From: JAEZFI01 sp044508215
Lineage (GTDB): Bacteria; Actinomycetota; Acidimicrobiia; Acidimicrobiales; Microtrichaceae
Reading direction: 5' to 3'
Assembly (NCBI GenBank): GCA_044508215.1
Contig: JBIQID010000011.1
Location: forward strand, 1 to 38,677
Length of the DNA: 38,677 bases
The notes under the pieces are model-generated. The model was given only the letters and a program-made list of their open reading frames with translations. It made no database searches and was not told the origin of the DNA. Positions 24,650 to 32,599 of the stretch are shown here, one piece after another. Numbering within the stretch: position 1 is the first letter of the stretch; each line of letters opens with the position of its first letter. The translations under genes were made by a program, and so were the position numbers.

Positions 24650-25908
24650 TCCAGCTCGAAGAGGTCGCGCACGCTGCGGGTCAGCCGCTCACCCCTCGGC
24701 GTCCCGGCGGCATCCTTCAGGCGCACGGTGGGGGTGTGCAGCAGCTTGGCCACGATGCCCCGGGTGAGCGCCTCGACGGCCTCCCGCTCGGCAGGCTCGA
24801 GCGAGGCGAGCCTGGCGGCGTAGCGCTCGAGCTCGCCCGCGCGGATCGCCTCGGCGCCCCGGTGGATCTCGCCCACCAGCGGAGCGACCTCCCGGCTGGT
24901 GTGCCGGTCGGACCAGCGGGCCAGCTCGTCGTCCACGATCGACTCGACGGCCGGCACCTCACGCCGACGCTCGGCCAGCCCTGCGTCGCAGAACGCCCGC
25001 AGGTCGTCCATGTCCAACAGCTCGATGCCGTCGATCTCGGCGACGGCGGGGTCGACGTCGCGTGGCACGGCGATGTCGACCACGAGGAGCGGCCGGCCGT
25101 CGCGTTCGGCCATGATCCGCGCCATCTCCTCGGTGCCGAGGACGGCGCCGCTGGCAGCCGTGGCGGTGAACAGCACGTCCGCGCCCCGCAGCTCGGCGTC
25201 GAGCGCGGCCATCGGTGCCGAACGGCCCTGCACGAGGGAGGCGATCTCGGCGGCGCGCACCTCGTTGCGGTTGACCACGGTGAGCGACGCCGGCTCGACC
25301 TCCGCCAGGAGGTGGACCATGCCCCGGCCCATGTCGCCGGCGCCGAGGACCACGAGGTGCCGGCCTGCGAGCGACCCGATCCGGGCGCCGGCCATCACCA
25401 CGGCCGCCTGGCTGACCGACGTGACCGAACGGGCGATCGCGGTCTCGGTGCGGGCCCGCTTGCCGGTCTCGAGGGCGTGGCGGAACAGCAGGTTGAGCGT
25501 CGGGCCCGCCGCGCCCAGCTCACGGGCCTGGTCCCACGCGTTCCGCACCTGGCCGAGGATCTCGTGCTCGCCCATGACCACCGAGTCGAGGCCGCTGGCG
25601 ACGCGGAACAGGTGCTCCACCGCGTCGAGGTCCCAGGCCACGTCGAGGTGCTCGGTGAACTCGTCCGGCGGGAGGTACGTGAGGTCGCTCACCAGGTCGC
25701 GGACGTCTCGGTAGGCGCCGTGGAACTGCTCGGCGACCACGTAGATCTCGGTGCGGTTGCAGGTGGAGACGATGACGGCCTCGGCCACGTGCTCGCGCGC
25801 GCGGAGGGCGTCGAGGTACTTGGGGAGGCGGTCGGCGTCGAGCGCCATCCGCTCGAGCAGGTCGAGCGGGGCTGTGCGGTGGTTGGCTCCGATGACGACG
25901 ACGGACAC
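24646..25908 (-). CDS. hemA: glutamyl-tRNA reductase
   Basis: 420 residues. First committed step of the C5 pathway, reducing glutamyl-tRNA to glutamate-1-semialdehyde. Catalytic Cys50 in VSTCNRTEIY, VMGEHEILGQVR, NADPH-binding LVVLGAGDMGRGM, and a C-terminal dimerisation helix. The GTG at 25908 has an AGGAG 9-13 bases upstream. It begins 107 bases after the rex stop. I see no good second Rex site in that gap, so it is probably transcribed from the rex promoter. Confidence 0.96.
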   Translation of the reverse strand: MSVVVIGANHRTAPLDLLERMALDADRLPKYLDALRAREHVAEAVIVSTCNRTEIYVVAEQFHGAYRDVRDLVSDLTYLPPDEFTEHLDVAWDLDAVEHLFRVASGLDSVVMGEHEILGQVRNAWDQARELGAAGPTLNLLFRHALETGKRARTETAIARSVTSVSQAAVVMAGARIGSLAGRHLVVLGAGDMGRGMVHLLAEVEPASLTVVNRNEVRAAEIASLVQGRSAPMAALDAELRGADVLFTATAASGAVLGTEEMARIMAERDGRPLLVVDIAVPRDVDPAVAEIDGIELLDMDDLRAFCDAGLAERRREVPAVESIVDDELARWSDRHTSREVAPLVGEIHRGAEAIRAGELERYAARLASLEPAEREAVEALTRGIVAKLLHTPTVRLKDAAGTPRGERLTRSVRDLFELE

Positions 25909-26015
25909 GTCCGGTGGCTCCTGATCGACCTGCGGTCCCGACGGACCGTCCGCTCAATGTTCCCAGCGACACCCCCATGGTGCCAAACCGGTGCTCGATT
26001 GCTACCCGTGAACAC

Positions 26016-26669
26016 CTATTGGGAACTGTTGCCGCGGCGCTCGTTGTAGAAGGACAGGATCTGGAGCTCGACCGCCAGGTCGACCTTCCGGACCGAGATC
26101 CCCGACGGCACCGAGATCACCGTGGGTGCGAAGTTCAGTATCGAGGTGATGCCGGCGTCGACCATCCGGTCGGCCACCTCCTGGGCCGCAGCAGCCGGCG
26201 TGGCGATCACCCCGATGGTGATCTTCCGCTCCTCGACGATCTCGTCGAGGTCGGCCGCGTCGTCGACCACGAGGTCGCCGACCCGCTGACCGACCTTCTT
26301 GGGGTCGCTGTCGGCGAGGGCGGCGACGACGAAGCCCCGCTCCTGGAAGCCGCCGTAGTTGGCGAGCGCCTGGCCGAGGTTGCCCATGCCGACGATGACC
26401 GTGGGCCAGTCGTGGGTCAGCCCCAGCTCGCGGCGGATGTGGAACAGCAGGAACTCGACGTCGTAGCCCACGCCACGTGTGCCGTAGCTGCCGAAGTAGG
26501 AGAGGTCCTTTCGGACCTTCGCGGCGTTCACGCCGGCCATGGAGGCGAGGCGTTCCGAGCTGACGGTGGCCTGCTCGTCCTTCAGGAGGTCCTGGAGCGC
26601 CCGCAGGTAGACCGGCAGGCGGGCGACGGTGGCCTCCGGGATCTGACGAGGAGCCGGCGTCGTGGCCAT
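26016..26669 (-). CDS. rex: redox-sensing transcriptional repressor Rex
   Basis: 217 residues. N-terminal winged helix (about 13-75) with SMAGVNAAKVRKDLSYFGSYGTRGVGY, which is diagnostic of Rex. The Rossmann domain has IVGMGNLGQAL (about 92-102) for NAD(H). C-terminal swapped helix ends in LQILSFYNER. Rex leaves DNA when NADH is high. The frame extends to 26702, but the ATG at 26669 is preferred: it is the family start and lies at the predicted +1 of the promoter. First gene of rex-hemACDBL, as in streptomycetes. Confidence 0.96.
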   Translation of the reverse strand: MATTPAPRQIPEATVARLPVYLRALQDLLKDEQATVSSERLASMAGVNAAKVRKDLSYFGSYGTRGVGYDVEFLLFHIRRELGLTHDWPTVIVGMGNLGQALANYGGFQERGFVVAALADSDPKKVGQRVGDLVVDDAADLDEIVEERKITIGVIATPAAAAQEVADRMVDAGITSILNFAPTVISVPSGISVRKVDLAVELQILSFYNERRGNSSQ

Positions 26670-26675
26670 CGGCTC

Positions 26676-26704
26676 AAGGTAGGACTTCGTGCATGGTTTC
26701 ACAA
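26676..26704 (-). promoter_or_regulatory. rex promoter overlapped by a Rex operator (autoregulation), leaderless start
   Basis: On the minus strand: -35 TTGTGA (26704-26699), 17-bp spacer, -10 TACCTT (26681-26676). The predicted +1 is 26669, the A of the rex ATG. The 18-bp operator (26704-26687) reads TTGTGAAACCATGCACGA. The left half is a perfect match to TTGTGAA and the right half matches 5 of 7. It covers the -35 and most of the spacer, so bound Rex would exclude RNA polymerase. Confidence 0.8.
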
Positions 26705-26738
26705 AGTGCTGTGGAACCCCGCAGCACCTCGTGATGCG

Positions 26739-28229
26739 CTACCGCAGCGCCCGGCGGAGCACCTTCCCCGTCATGCCCTGGGGCACCTCGTCGACGAACC
26801 AGACCTTCTCCGGGCACTTGTAGCGGGCCAGCCGCGCTGCGCAGAAGGAGACGATGTCGTCCTCCTCGACCGCCCAGTCCTTCACCGACACGACGTACGC
26901 CTTCACCGCTTCACCGGAGTACGGGTGCGGCACACCGACCACCGCGCAGGCGTCGATCCCCGGGTGCTGCATGAGCACCTCCTCGACCTCCGCCGGGTAG
27001 ACGTTGAACCCGGACACGATGATCAGGTCCTTGACCCGGTCGACCAGGTAGAGGTGCCCGTCGTCGTCGACCGTGGCGACGTCTCCCGTGTGGAGCCAGC
27101 CGTCCTCGTCGACGGTGCGCGCCGAGGTCTCCACGTCGGCCCAGTACCCGGCGAACACGTTCGGGCCGCGCACCCAGATCTCACCCGGGTCGCCGATCAG
27201 GACGTCCTCGCCCAGCTCGTCGACCAGGCGCACCTCGAGGCCGGGGACCGGCACGCCGACCGAGCCGGTGGGCGCATCGGTGCCGACCGACGAGGTCACG
27301 ACCGGCGACGCCTCGGTGAGCCCGTAGCCCTCGTGGAGGTGCAGGCCGAACCGCTGCTGGACGGCCTTGGCGGTCTCCTCGGACAGGCGGGCGGCCCCGG
27401 AGATGGCGAGGCGGACCGAGGAGAACGACTCCGGGGGCGCCTCCGGGAGGCTGGCGAAGGCCGCCCACATCGTCGGGGGGCCGGACACCACGGTGACGCC
27501 GTGCTTCTGGATCGACTCGATCGCCGAGATGGGGTCGAACCGCTCGACGAGGAGGACGCGCCCCCCGACGGCGAGGGTCGCACCCAGCACCACGTTCAGC
27601 CCGAAGATGTGGAAGAGCGGCAGGACACCGAACACCACGTCGTCGGCGGTCTGCTCGGCGCCGGGCGACGAGAGCATCTGGGCGATGTTCGTCCGGAGGT
27701 TCCCGTGCGTGAGCATGGCGGCCTTCGGGGAGCCGGCGGTCCCGGAGGTGAACACCAGCACCGCCAGGTCGTCGTCGTCGCGCTCGACAATCGGCCCGGG
27801 GTCCAGCTCGAGGAGCGCCTCCAGCGTGGTGCCGCCCTCCGGCTCGAACCCGCAGCCGATCCAGTGCTCCACCTCGGGGCAGCGGGAGCGGTCGATCGTG
27901 TCGAGCACCCCTCGGGCGGTGGGCCCCAGCACCACCGCCCGCGCCCCGACGGTGTGGAGCTGGGTCTCCAGCTCGACGTGGGGGCTGGTCGGGTTGAGCG
28001 GCACGGCGACGAGCCCGGCGCCCAGCACCGCGAGGTAGGTGGTCACGAAGTACCAGTTGTTGCCGCAGACGATGCCCACCCGGTCGCCCGGCTCGAGCCC
28101 CAGATGGGCCAGCCCGGCGCGGGCGCGGGCCGCTCCGTCGGCCAGCTGGCCGTAGGTCGTGAACTTGCCCCGGCTGATCAACGCCACCTGTTCGGCGGGG
28201 TGGCGGTCGAGGAGAGCGGCCAGGTTCAC
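26739..28229 (-). CDS. AMP-dependent acyl-CoA synthetase / ligase
   Basis: 496 residues, ANL superfamily. Adenylation motif VFTSGTAGSPKAAMLTHGN, then HEGYGLTEASPVV, GWLHTGDVATVD, VKDLIIVSGFNVYPAEVE, and the C-terminal catalytic lysine in MTGKVLRRAL. Probably activates a fatty or other carboxylic acid to its CoA ester. The exact substrate cannot be told. The GTG at 28229 has an excellent ribosome-binding site (GGAGGAA, 3-9 bases upstream). A TACCCT box at 28287-28282 could be its -10. No obvious link to rex or haem genes. Confidence 0.92.
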   Translation of the reverse strand: MNLAALLDRHPAEQVALISRGKFTTYGQLADGAARARAGLAHLGLEPGDRVGIVCGNNWYFVTTYLAVLGAGLVAVPLNPTSPHVELETQLHTVGARAVVLGPTARGVLDTIDRSRCPEVEHWIGCGFEPEGGTTLEALLELDPGPIVERDDDDLAVLVFTSGTAGSPKAAMLTHGNLRTNIAQMLSSPGAEQTADDVVFGVLPLFHIFGLNVVLGATLAVGGRVLLVERFDPISAIESIQKHGVTVVSGPPTMWAAFASLPEAPPESFSSVRLAISGAARLSEETAKAVQQRFGLHLHEGYGLTEASPVVTSSVGTDAPTGSVGVPVPGLEVRLVDELGEDVLIGDPGEIWVRGPNVFAGYWADVETSARTVDEDGWLHTGDVATVDDDGHLYLVDRVKDLIIVSGFNVYPAEVEEVLMQHPGIDACAVVGVPHPYSGEAVKAYVVSVKDWAVEEDDIVSFCAARLARYKCPEKVWFVDEVPQGMTGKVLRRALR

Positions 28230-28299
28230 TGTTCCTCCGGCTCCTGGGGCGGACGGGCGCCGGTTCAGCACCGGTGGGCGTAGGGTAACCGCCCTGCCG

Positions 28300-28314
28300 C
28301 CGGCGAGGCGCCGG
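28300..28314 (-). terminator. perfect GC hairpin between the small peptide gene and the ligase gene
   Basis: CCGGCG-AGG-CGCCGG: 6-bp stem and 3-nt loop, 47-61 bases past the stop of the 30-residue peptide gene. No T-run follows. It could be a weak terminator or processing site. Confidence 0.35.
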
Positions 28315-28360
28315 GACGGGCTCCTCGATCGGGGCTGGCGGGTCGGCTGCGGGCGGGGCG

Positions 28361-28453
28361 CTACTGGTTGAGCGACAGCACCAGCTGGAGCGCCGAGGCG
28401 CTCACCAGCAGCACGAGCAGGATGATGATCACGATCGTCGTGCCCCTCCTCAT
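28361..28453 (-). CDS. 30-residue single-pass membrane peptide
   Basis: A very short gene: basic start MRRGTT, then one hydrophobic helix of about 22 residues (IVIIILLVLLVSASALQLVL), ending SLNQ. The ATG overlaps the stop of the SAM hydroxide adenosyltransferase gene by four bases (ATGA). A strong GGAGAGGA lies 6-13 bases upstream, inside the end of that gene. Those two features make it a likely real translated gene. Function unknown. Confidence 0.7.
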   Translation of the reverse strand: MRRGTTIVIIILLVLLVSASALQLVLSLNQ

Positions 28454-29397
28454 GCGCGCTCCTCTCCTTGACGTCCGAGCACGACGGGGGTGGTGACCCC
28501 TCCCAGCTCGGGATCTCCGCCTCGCAGCGTGACGGCGTCGCCGACGTCGATCGCCAGCTCCTCCGCTGCGGAGCTGCGGTCGGCGGCGAGCACCACCAGG
28601 CCGTACGAGTCGACGACCAGGCCGATCTCCCCCACCCCCAGGTCCGCAAAGGTCGCTGCTGGGCGGGCGGCGTGGCGCCGGTCGGAGATGTGCAGGTCGA
28701 CCCGTGGCCCGAACGGGGCGATGTCGTCCGCGTCGACGTTCAGCTGTGCGTTGCCGAACCGGTCCACCCACAGGACCTCGGCCACCAGGCCGTCCTCCTC
28801 GTGGCGTGCGACCGGCAGCAGCCCGGGGCGCAGCGTGGTCGCCTCCACGATGGTGCCGAGGTCGGTGAGCGGCACGCCGGTGCAGAGCTGCGCTGCCACG
28901 GGGGCGTACACGTCGCGGGCTGCGAAGGTGGGCCCGGCGCTCTCGAGGTGGCGGCTGCGGTCGTCGAGCACCACCACCCGCTCGGCGCCCCCGACCATCG
29001 CGACCGCTGCGGCGAGCAGGCCGTTGTCGGGGCCGATCAGCACAGCGCGTCCGCCGGCCACCTCGACCGCCACCGAGCGGCCGTCGCGGGGAGCCCCCGG
29101 GTCGACCGCGGCGATGACCACGCCGGGGCTGAGGTACTGGACGCTCCGCGCCAGCGCGATCGAGCCCGCACGGACGTCGAAGGGCGGGAGGTCGTGCACC
29201 AGGTCGACGATCCGCACGCCCGGAGCCATCTGCGCCAGCACGGAGTGCACCACCCCGACCGACTCGTCGGAGGTGCCGAGGTCGGACAGGAAGGTGACGG
29301 TGTCGTAGCGGTCTGGGCGCTGCACGTCGATCTGCCGGTCGTCGGCCGGCCCGCCGTCGCCGAGGGCTGCGGGCCCGTCGCTCGCGGGGTCGGTCAC
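28450..29397 (-). CDS. SAM hydroxide adenosyltransferase (DUF62 family)
   Basis: 315 residues. Same fold as fluorinase and chlorinase, but bacterial housekeeping members hydrolyse S-adenosylmethionine to adenosine and methionine. FLSDLGTSDESVGVVHSVL near residue 35, VDPGAPRDGRSVAVEV, LIGPDNGLL and VDRFGNAQLNV are family landmarks. The first 30 residues are unconserved. The GTG at 29397 overlaps the proC stop by four bases. The much longer open frame upstream is shadow of proC. Confidence 0.88.
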   Translation of the reverse strand: MTDPASDGPAALGDGGPADDRQIDVQRPDRYDTVTFLSDLGTSDESVGVVHSVLAQMAPGVRIVDLVHDLPPFDVRAGSIALARSVQYLSPGVVIAAVDPGAPRDGRSVAVEVAGGRAVLIGPDNGLLAAAVAMVGGAERVVVLDDRSRHLESAGPTFAARDVYAPVAAQLCTGVPLTDLGTIVEATTLRPGLLPVARHEEDGLVAEVLWVDRFGNAQLNVDADDIAPFGPRVDLHISDRRHAARPAATFADLGVGEIGLVVDSYGLVVLAADRSSAAEELAIDVGDAVTLRGGDPELGGVTTPVVLGRQGEERA

Positions 29398-30200
29398 GGA
29401 GCCTCCCCGCTCCGGGCCGCCATCTCCGCCGAGCGGTCGCGTGCCGCCACCACGGCGTCGATCAGAGCTGCACGCACCCCTGCCGACTCGAGCACCCGGA
29501 GCGCCGCGGCGGTGGTGCCCCCCGGCGACGTCACGCCGGCCCGCAGCTCGGCGGCGGGCTGGCCGCTCTCCTGGAGCATGTGGGCGGCGCCCACGAGGGT
29601 CTGGTGCGCCAGCTGCTCGGCGACGGGGCGGGTGAGCCCGACCAGCACGCCGGCTTCCACGAGCGCCTCGGCCACGAGGAACACGTAGGCGGGGCCGGAA
29701 CCCGACAGCCCGGTGACGGCGTCGAGGTCGGCCTCGGCCACCCGGACCACCACGCCGACGGCCGACAGCAGCTCCTCGGCCCATCCCATGTCGGCATCGG
29801 TGGCGCTCGATCCGCCGGCGATCGCGGCGGCGCCGCGCCCCACGAGGGAAGGCGTGTTCGGCATCGCGCGGACCACGGCGACGTCCCGTCCGGCGGCCAG
29901 CTCGAGCGCCGCGATCGGCACGCCGGCCGCCACGGAGAGGAGCCGGGGGCAGCCCTGCCCGGCGACCTCGCTGACCACGTCGAGGACCTGCGCCGGCTTG
30001 GTGGCCACGATCGTGCCGTCGGCCTTGCCGATCCGGTCGCCGACCGCGATGCCCTCGTAGTGGGCGGCCAGCTCGGCCCGCCGGGCCTCGCTGGACTCGA
30101 CCACCGCCACCTCGGAGGCCGTGCACCAGCCCGCTTCGAGGATCCCTCGGAGCAGTGCCTCGCCCATCTTCCCGGCCCCGACGAGCTGAAGTCGTGTCAC
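29394..30200 (-). CDS. proC: pyrroline-5-carboxylate reductase
   Basis: 268 residues. Last step of proline synthesis. NADPH-binding LVGAGKMGEALLRG at the N-terminus, TKPAQVLDVV, VRAMPNTPSLVGRGA, LSGSGPAYVFLVAEAL, and the C-terminal signature VTSPGGTTAAALRVLE. The GTG at 30200 coincides with the +1 predicted from a TAGATT box, and there is no ribosome-binding site, so the mRNA is probably leaderless. Confidence 0.95.
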   Translation of the reverse strand: MTRLQLVGAGKMGEALLRGILEAGWCTASEVAVVESSEARRAELAAHYEGIAVGDRIGKADGTIVATKPAQVLDVVSEVAGQGCPRLLSVAAGVPIAALELAAGRDVAVVRAMPNTPSLVGRGAAAIAGGSSATDADMGWAEELLSAVGVVVRVAEADLDAVTGLSGSGPAYVFLVAEALVEAGVLVGLTRPVAEQLAHQTLVGAAHMLQESGQPAAELRAGVTSPGGTTAAALRVLESAGVRAALIDAVVAARDRSAEMAARSGEAP

Positions 30201-30206
30201 GCCGGC

Positions 30207-30212
30207 AATCTA
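30207..30212 (-). promoter_or_regulatory. -10 element for a leaderless proC transcript
   Basis: TAGATT on the minus strand, exactly 6 bases before the GTG start of proC. No recognisable -35 upstream. Confidence 0.5.
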
Positions 30213-30268
30213 CCGCCGCCCCGTCGCGACCCCAGATCGCCGCCGTCCCGTTCCGGGCCACGGATGGC

Positions 30269-30312
30269 GGTCCGGGCGGGCGGAATCTTCCCCAAGCCCC
30301 GCCGCCCGGACC
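30269..30312 (-). terminator. strong hairpin after the mshA-ybjN genes
   Basis: Arms GGTCCGGGCGGGCGG (30269-30283) and CCCGCCGCCCGGACC (30298-30312) form 11 uninterrupted pairs, or 14 with one bulged G, around a 14-nt loop. It lies about 75 bases downstream of the YbjN gene and upstream of the proC promoter. A terminator of the mshA operon is the likely role, although no T-run follows. Confidence 0.6.
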
Positions 30313-30387
30313 GGGCACGAACGTAGGCAGGCCCGACGAGGAGGGACATCGGTAGCCCTCCCCGTTGCGGCGGGCCCGATGGCGTGA

Positions 30388-30855
30388 TCAGCGGAAGCGG
30401 CTGGCGAACCCGATGCGCATCGCGGGGCGGAAGCACCGCTCGACGTACTCCCAGACGGAGCCGAGCAGGCGGTCGATCTCCGCTTCGGTGACGGCGTGGT
30501 TCGGCACCTCGCCGATCAGGTACACGCCGTCCTCGGCGCCGATCGCGAACGACAGGCCGCCGCCCAGCTGGGCGTTGCGGCGCAGGAGGTGCTCGTACAG
30601 CTGGGCGTGGTTCTCCTCGGGTGCCGGCATGAGCCCGCTCTCGACGTGGAGGTTCCGCTGCCGCAGGACGAACCAGAGCGAGATGTTGCGCTTGTGCTCG
30701 CCCGCCATCCGGACGAACCACCGGCGGTCGTCGGTGCTGCGGTCGCGGACGACGTCCTCGACGGCGGGGTTCTCGGCCAGGTGCTCGGCGAGCCAGCCGT
30801 CGATGGACGCCTCGAGCCGGTCGAGCTCCTCGGGGGTGGACGGGTCGGTGGACAT
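30388..30855 (-). CDS. YbjN-domain protein next to mshA
   Basis: 155 residues. The YbjN/type III secretion chaperone-like fold is suggested by RNISLWFVLRQRNLHVESGLMPAPEENHAQLYEHLLRRNAQ-type sequence and FAIGAEDGVYLIGEVP. The conserved actinobacterial order mshA-ybjN-phosphoglycerate mutase is also found in mycobacteria. The ATG lies 5 bases after the mshA stop. Role unknown; not known to be a mycothiol enzyme. Confidence 0.85.
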   Translation of the reverse strand: MSTDPSTPEELDRLEASIDGWLAEHLAENPAVEDVVRDRSTDDRRWFVRMAGEHKRNISLWFVLRQRNLHVESGLMPAPEENHAQLYEHLLRRNAQLGGGLSFAIGAEDGVYLIGEVPNHAVTEAEIDRLLGSVWEYVERCFRPAMRIGFASRFR

Positions 30856-30860
30856 CGGTG

Positions 30861-32132
30861 TCAGGCCTCGCAGGTGAGGAGCGCCCGCTGCGACACGTCG
30901 GCGTAGCAGCGGCGGAGGCGGGCGGCGGCTGCCGACCACGTGAACAGGGCGGAGCGCTCGGCGGCGCGGGCGCCCATCCGGGCGGCGAGCTCGGGGTCGT
31001 CGAGGAGCACGTCGATCGCCGACGCGAAGGCCGTCGAGGTGCGCATGGGCACGAGCAGGCCGGTGTCGCAGTCGACGACGAGGCGTGAGAGGCCACCCAC
31101 CGCCGTGGCGACCACGGGGATGCCGCACGCCGCCGCCTCGAGGGCGACGAGGCCGAACGACTCGCTGCGGCTGGGGACCACCACCACGTCGGCGGCGCGG
31201 TAGTAGGAGGAGAGGAGGTGGTGGGGCTGCGGGTCGACCCAGGTGATCCGGTCGGCGACCCCCAGCTCGGCGGCGAGCTCGTGCACCCGCTCCAGCTCGG
31301 CGTCGCCGTCGGGGCCGCTCGCCCCTCCCACCACCACCAGGCGGGCGTCGGGGTGGCGCACCTCTGCCAGCGCGGCGATCGCCACGTCGAGGCCCTTGAG
31401 GGCCTGGATGCGGCCGACGAACAGGATGGTGGGCGCCTCCGGCAGGGCTGCGGCCCAGCGGGCGCCGCTGCGGTCGCCGGGCGAGAAGAAGGCACGGTCG
31501 ACGCCGGGCGCCACCAGCTCGATGCGGCTGGGGTCGGCGCCGTACGACTCGACGAGCTGCACCGCTTCGAGCGGCGTGGCGGCGGTGACCGCCTCGGCGC
31601 ACCCGATGATCGCCTGCTCGGCCTCGGCCCGCGACTCCGGCTCGGGGTCGCCGGCGTCCGTCTTCACCCGGGCGAGGGTGTGGAACGTCGCGACCAGCGG
31701 GAGCGACTGCTCGTGCTTGATCCGGTGGGCGGCGACGCCGGACAACCAGTAGTTGGCGTGGAGCGCCACCACGTCGCCCCGGGCGGCGATGTCCTCCCCC
31801 ACCCGATCGGCGAAGGCGTCGACGAGCTCGGGCAGGCCCTCCTTGGGCGTGTCCAGCGGGCCGGCGTCGACGTGGACGACCTCGAAGCCCGGCTCCACCA
31901 GGACCTCGTCGTCGAGGTCGGGCTGGTCGCGCCGCACGTAGCACCGCACCGGCACACCGGCCCGGGCGAGCGCGCCGCCCAGCTCCATGACGAACACGTT
32001 CATGCCGCCGCCGTCACCGACGCCGGGCTGCACGAGGGGCGACGTGTGCATCGACACCATCGCCACGGTTCCCACGAGCCCGTCCAACCGTCGTGTCCCG
32101 GGTTCTGTTCCGTCTCCGGGGCGGGCGCCCAT
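30861..32132 (-). CDS. mshA: D-inositol-3-phosphate glycosyltransferase (mycothiol biosynthesis)
   Basis: 423 residues, GT-B fold, GT4. Catalyses the first step of mycothiol synthesis, joining UDP-GlcNAc and inositol 3-phosphate. The N-terminal MVSMHTSPLVQPGVGDGGG and MNVFVMELG are the MshA signature. LHANYWLSGVAAHRIK and FVGRIQALKGLDVAI follow, and the E(x7)E nucleotide-sugar motif is in SESFGLVALEAAACG. Mycothiol is confined to Actinomycetota, so this gene helps place the organism. The ATG at 32132 lies 11 bases past the XRE gene. The first 22 residues are not conserved. Confidence 0.93.
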   Translation of the reverse strand: MGARPGDGTEPGTRRLDGLVGTVAMVSMHTSPLVQPGVGDGGGMNVFVMELGGALARAGVPVRCYVRRDQPDLDDEVLVEPGFEVVHVDAGPLDTPKEGLPELVDAFADRVGEDIAARGDVVALHANYWLSGVAAHRIKHEQSLPLVATFHTLARVKTDAGDPEPESRAEAEQAIIGCAEAVTAATPLEAVQLVESYGADPSRIELVAPGVDRAFFSPGDRSGARWAAALPEAPTILFVGRIQALKGLDVAIAALAEVRHPDARLVVVGGASGPDGDAELERVHELAAELGVADRITWVDPQPHHLLSSYYRAADVVVVPSRSESFGLVALEAAACGIPVVATAVGGLSRLVVDCDTGLLVPMRTSTAFASAIDVLLDDPELAARMGARAAERSALFTWSAAAARLRRCYADVSQRALLTCEA

Positions 32133-32143
32133 CGAGCGCCGCG

Positions 32144-32512
32144 TCAGGACGCGCGAGCGTCGCTGTCGTTCTCCTTGCGGAACGACTCGTAGATCCGCAC
32201 GAGGGACTTCTTCTGCTCCTCGTTGATGCTCGGATCCCTGCGGATCTCGCGGACCACGTCGACGCCCTCGGTGGGCTCCTCGAGGATCCCGGCCCGGACG
32301 TAGAGCGTCTCGGACGAGATCTCGAGCGCCCGGGCGATCTGCTGGAGGATCTCCGCGGACGGCTTGCGCAGGCCGCGCTCGATCTGGCTCAGGTACGGGT
32401 TCGAGACGCCGGCGAGCTCGCTGAGCTTGCGCAGGGACAGCTGCCCGACGTTCCTCTGCTCGCGGATGAACTCACCGAGGTCGTGCCAGCGCTTGTCGAT
32501 CTCGTCCTTCAT
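32144..32512 (-). CDS. XRE-family helix-turn-helix regulator upstream of mshA
   Basis: 122 residues. N-terminal HTH: RWHDLGEFIREQRN, then LSLRKLSELAGVSNPYLSQIERGLRKPS and ILQQIARALEIS. A charged C-terminal tail ends in DPSINEEQKKSLVRIYESFRKE. No ligand domain. It precedes mshA by 11 bases and could control it (inference). A TACCCT box at 32570-32565 would give a 46-nt leader. Confidence 0.92.
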   Translation of the reverse strand: MKDEIDKRWHDLGEFIREQRNVGQLSLRKLSELAGVSNPYLSQIERGLRKPSAEILQQIARALEISSETLYVRAGILEEPTEGVDVVREIRRDPSINEEQKKSLVRIYESFRKENDSDARAS

Positions 32513-32577
32513 GCCTGGATCCGTGCGAGCCGGGGCCGGTCGGCCCGTTGGGTGTGCCCGACCCAGGGTACCGGGAC

Positions 32578-32597
32578 GCGCTCGCGACCGCGAACGC
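32578..32597 (-). terminator. hairpin directly after the RsiG-like gene
   Basis: On the minus strand GCGTTCGCG-GT-CGCGAGCGC, a 9-bp inverted repeat with one G-U pair, beginning 2 bases past the stop codon. No T-run. It lies between the RsiG-like gene and the promoter of the XRE-mshA genes. Confidence 0.45.
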
Positions 32598-32599
32598 GG

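Noticed and set aside
25909..26015. Second Rex operator between rex and hemA
   Set aside because: The segment near 25996 has a GTGAAC half-site, but the other half does not match TTCACAA.
25914..28283. 789-residue plus-strand open frame
   Set aside because: It is antisense to rex and the AMP-dependent ligase, both of which have all family motifs. Its composition is shadow-like.
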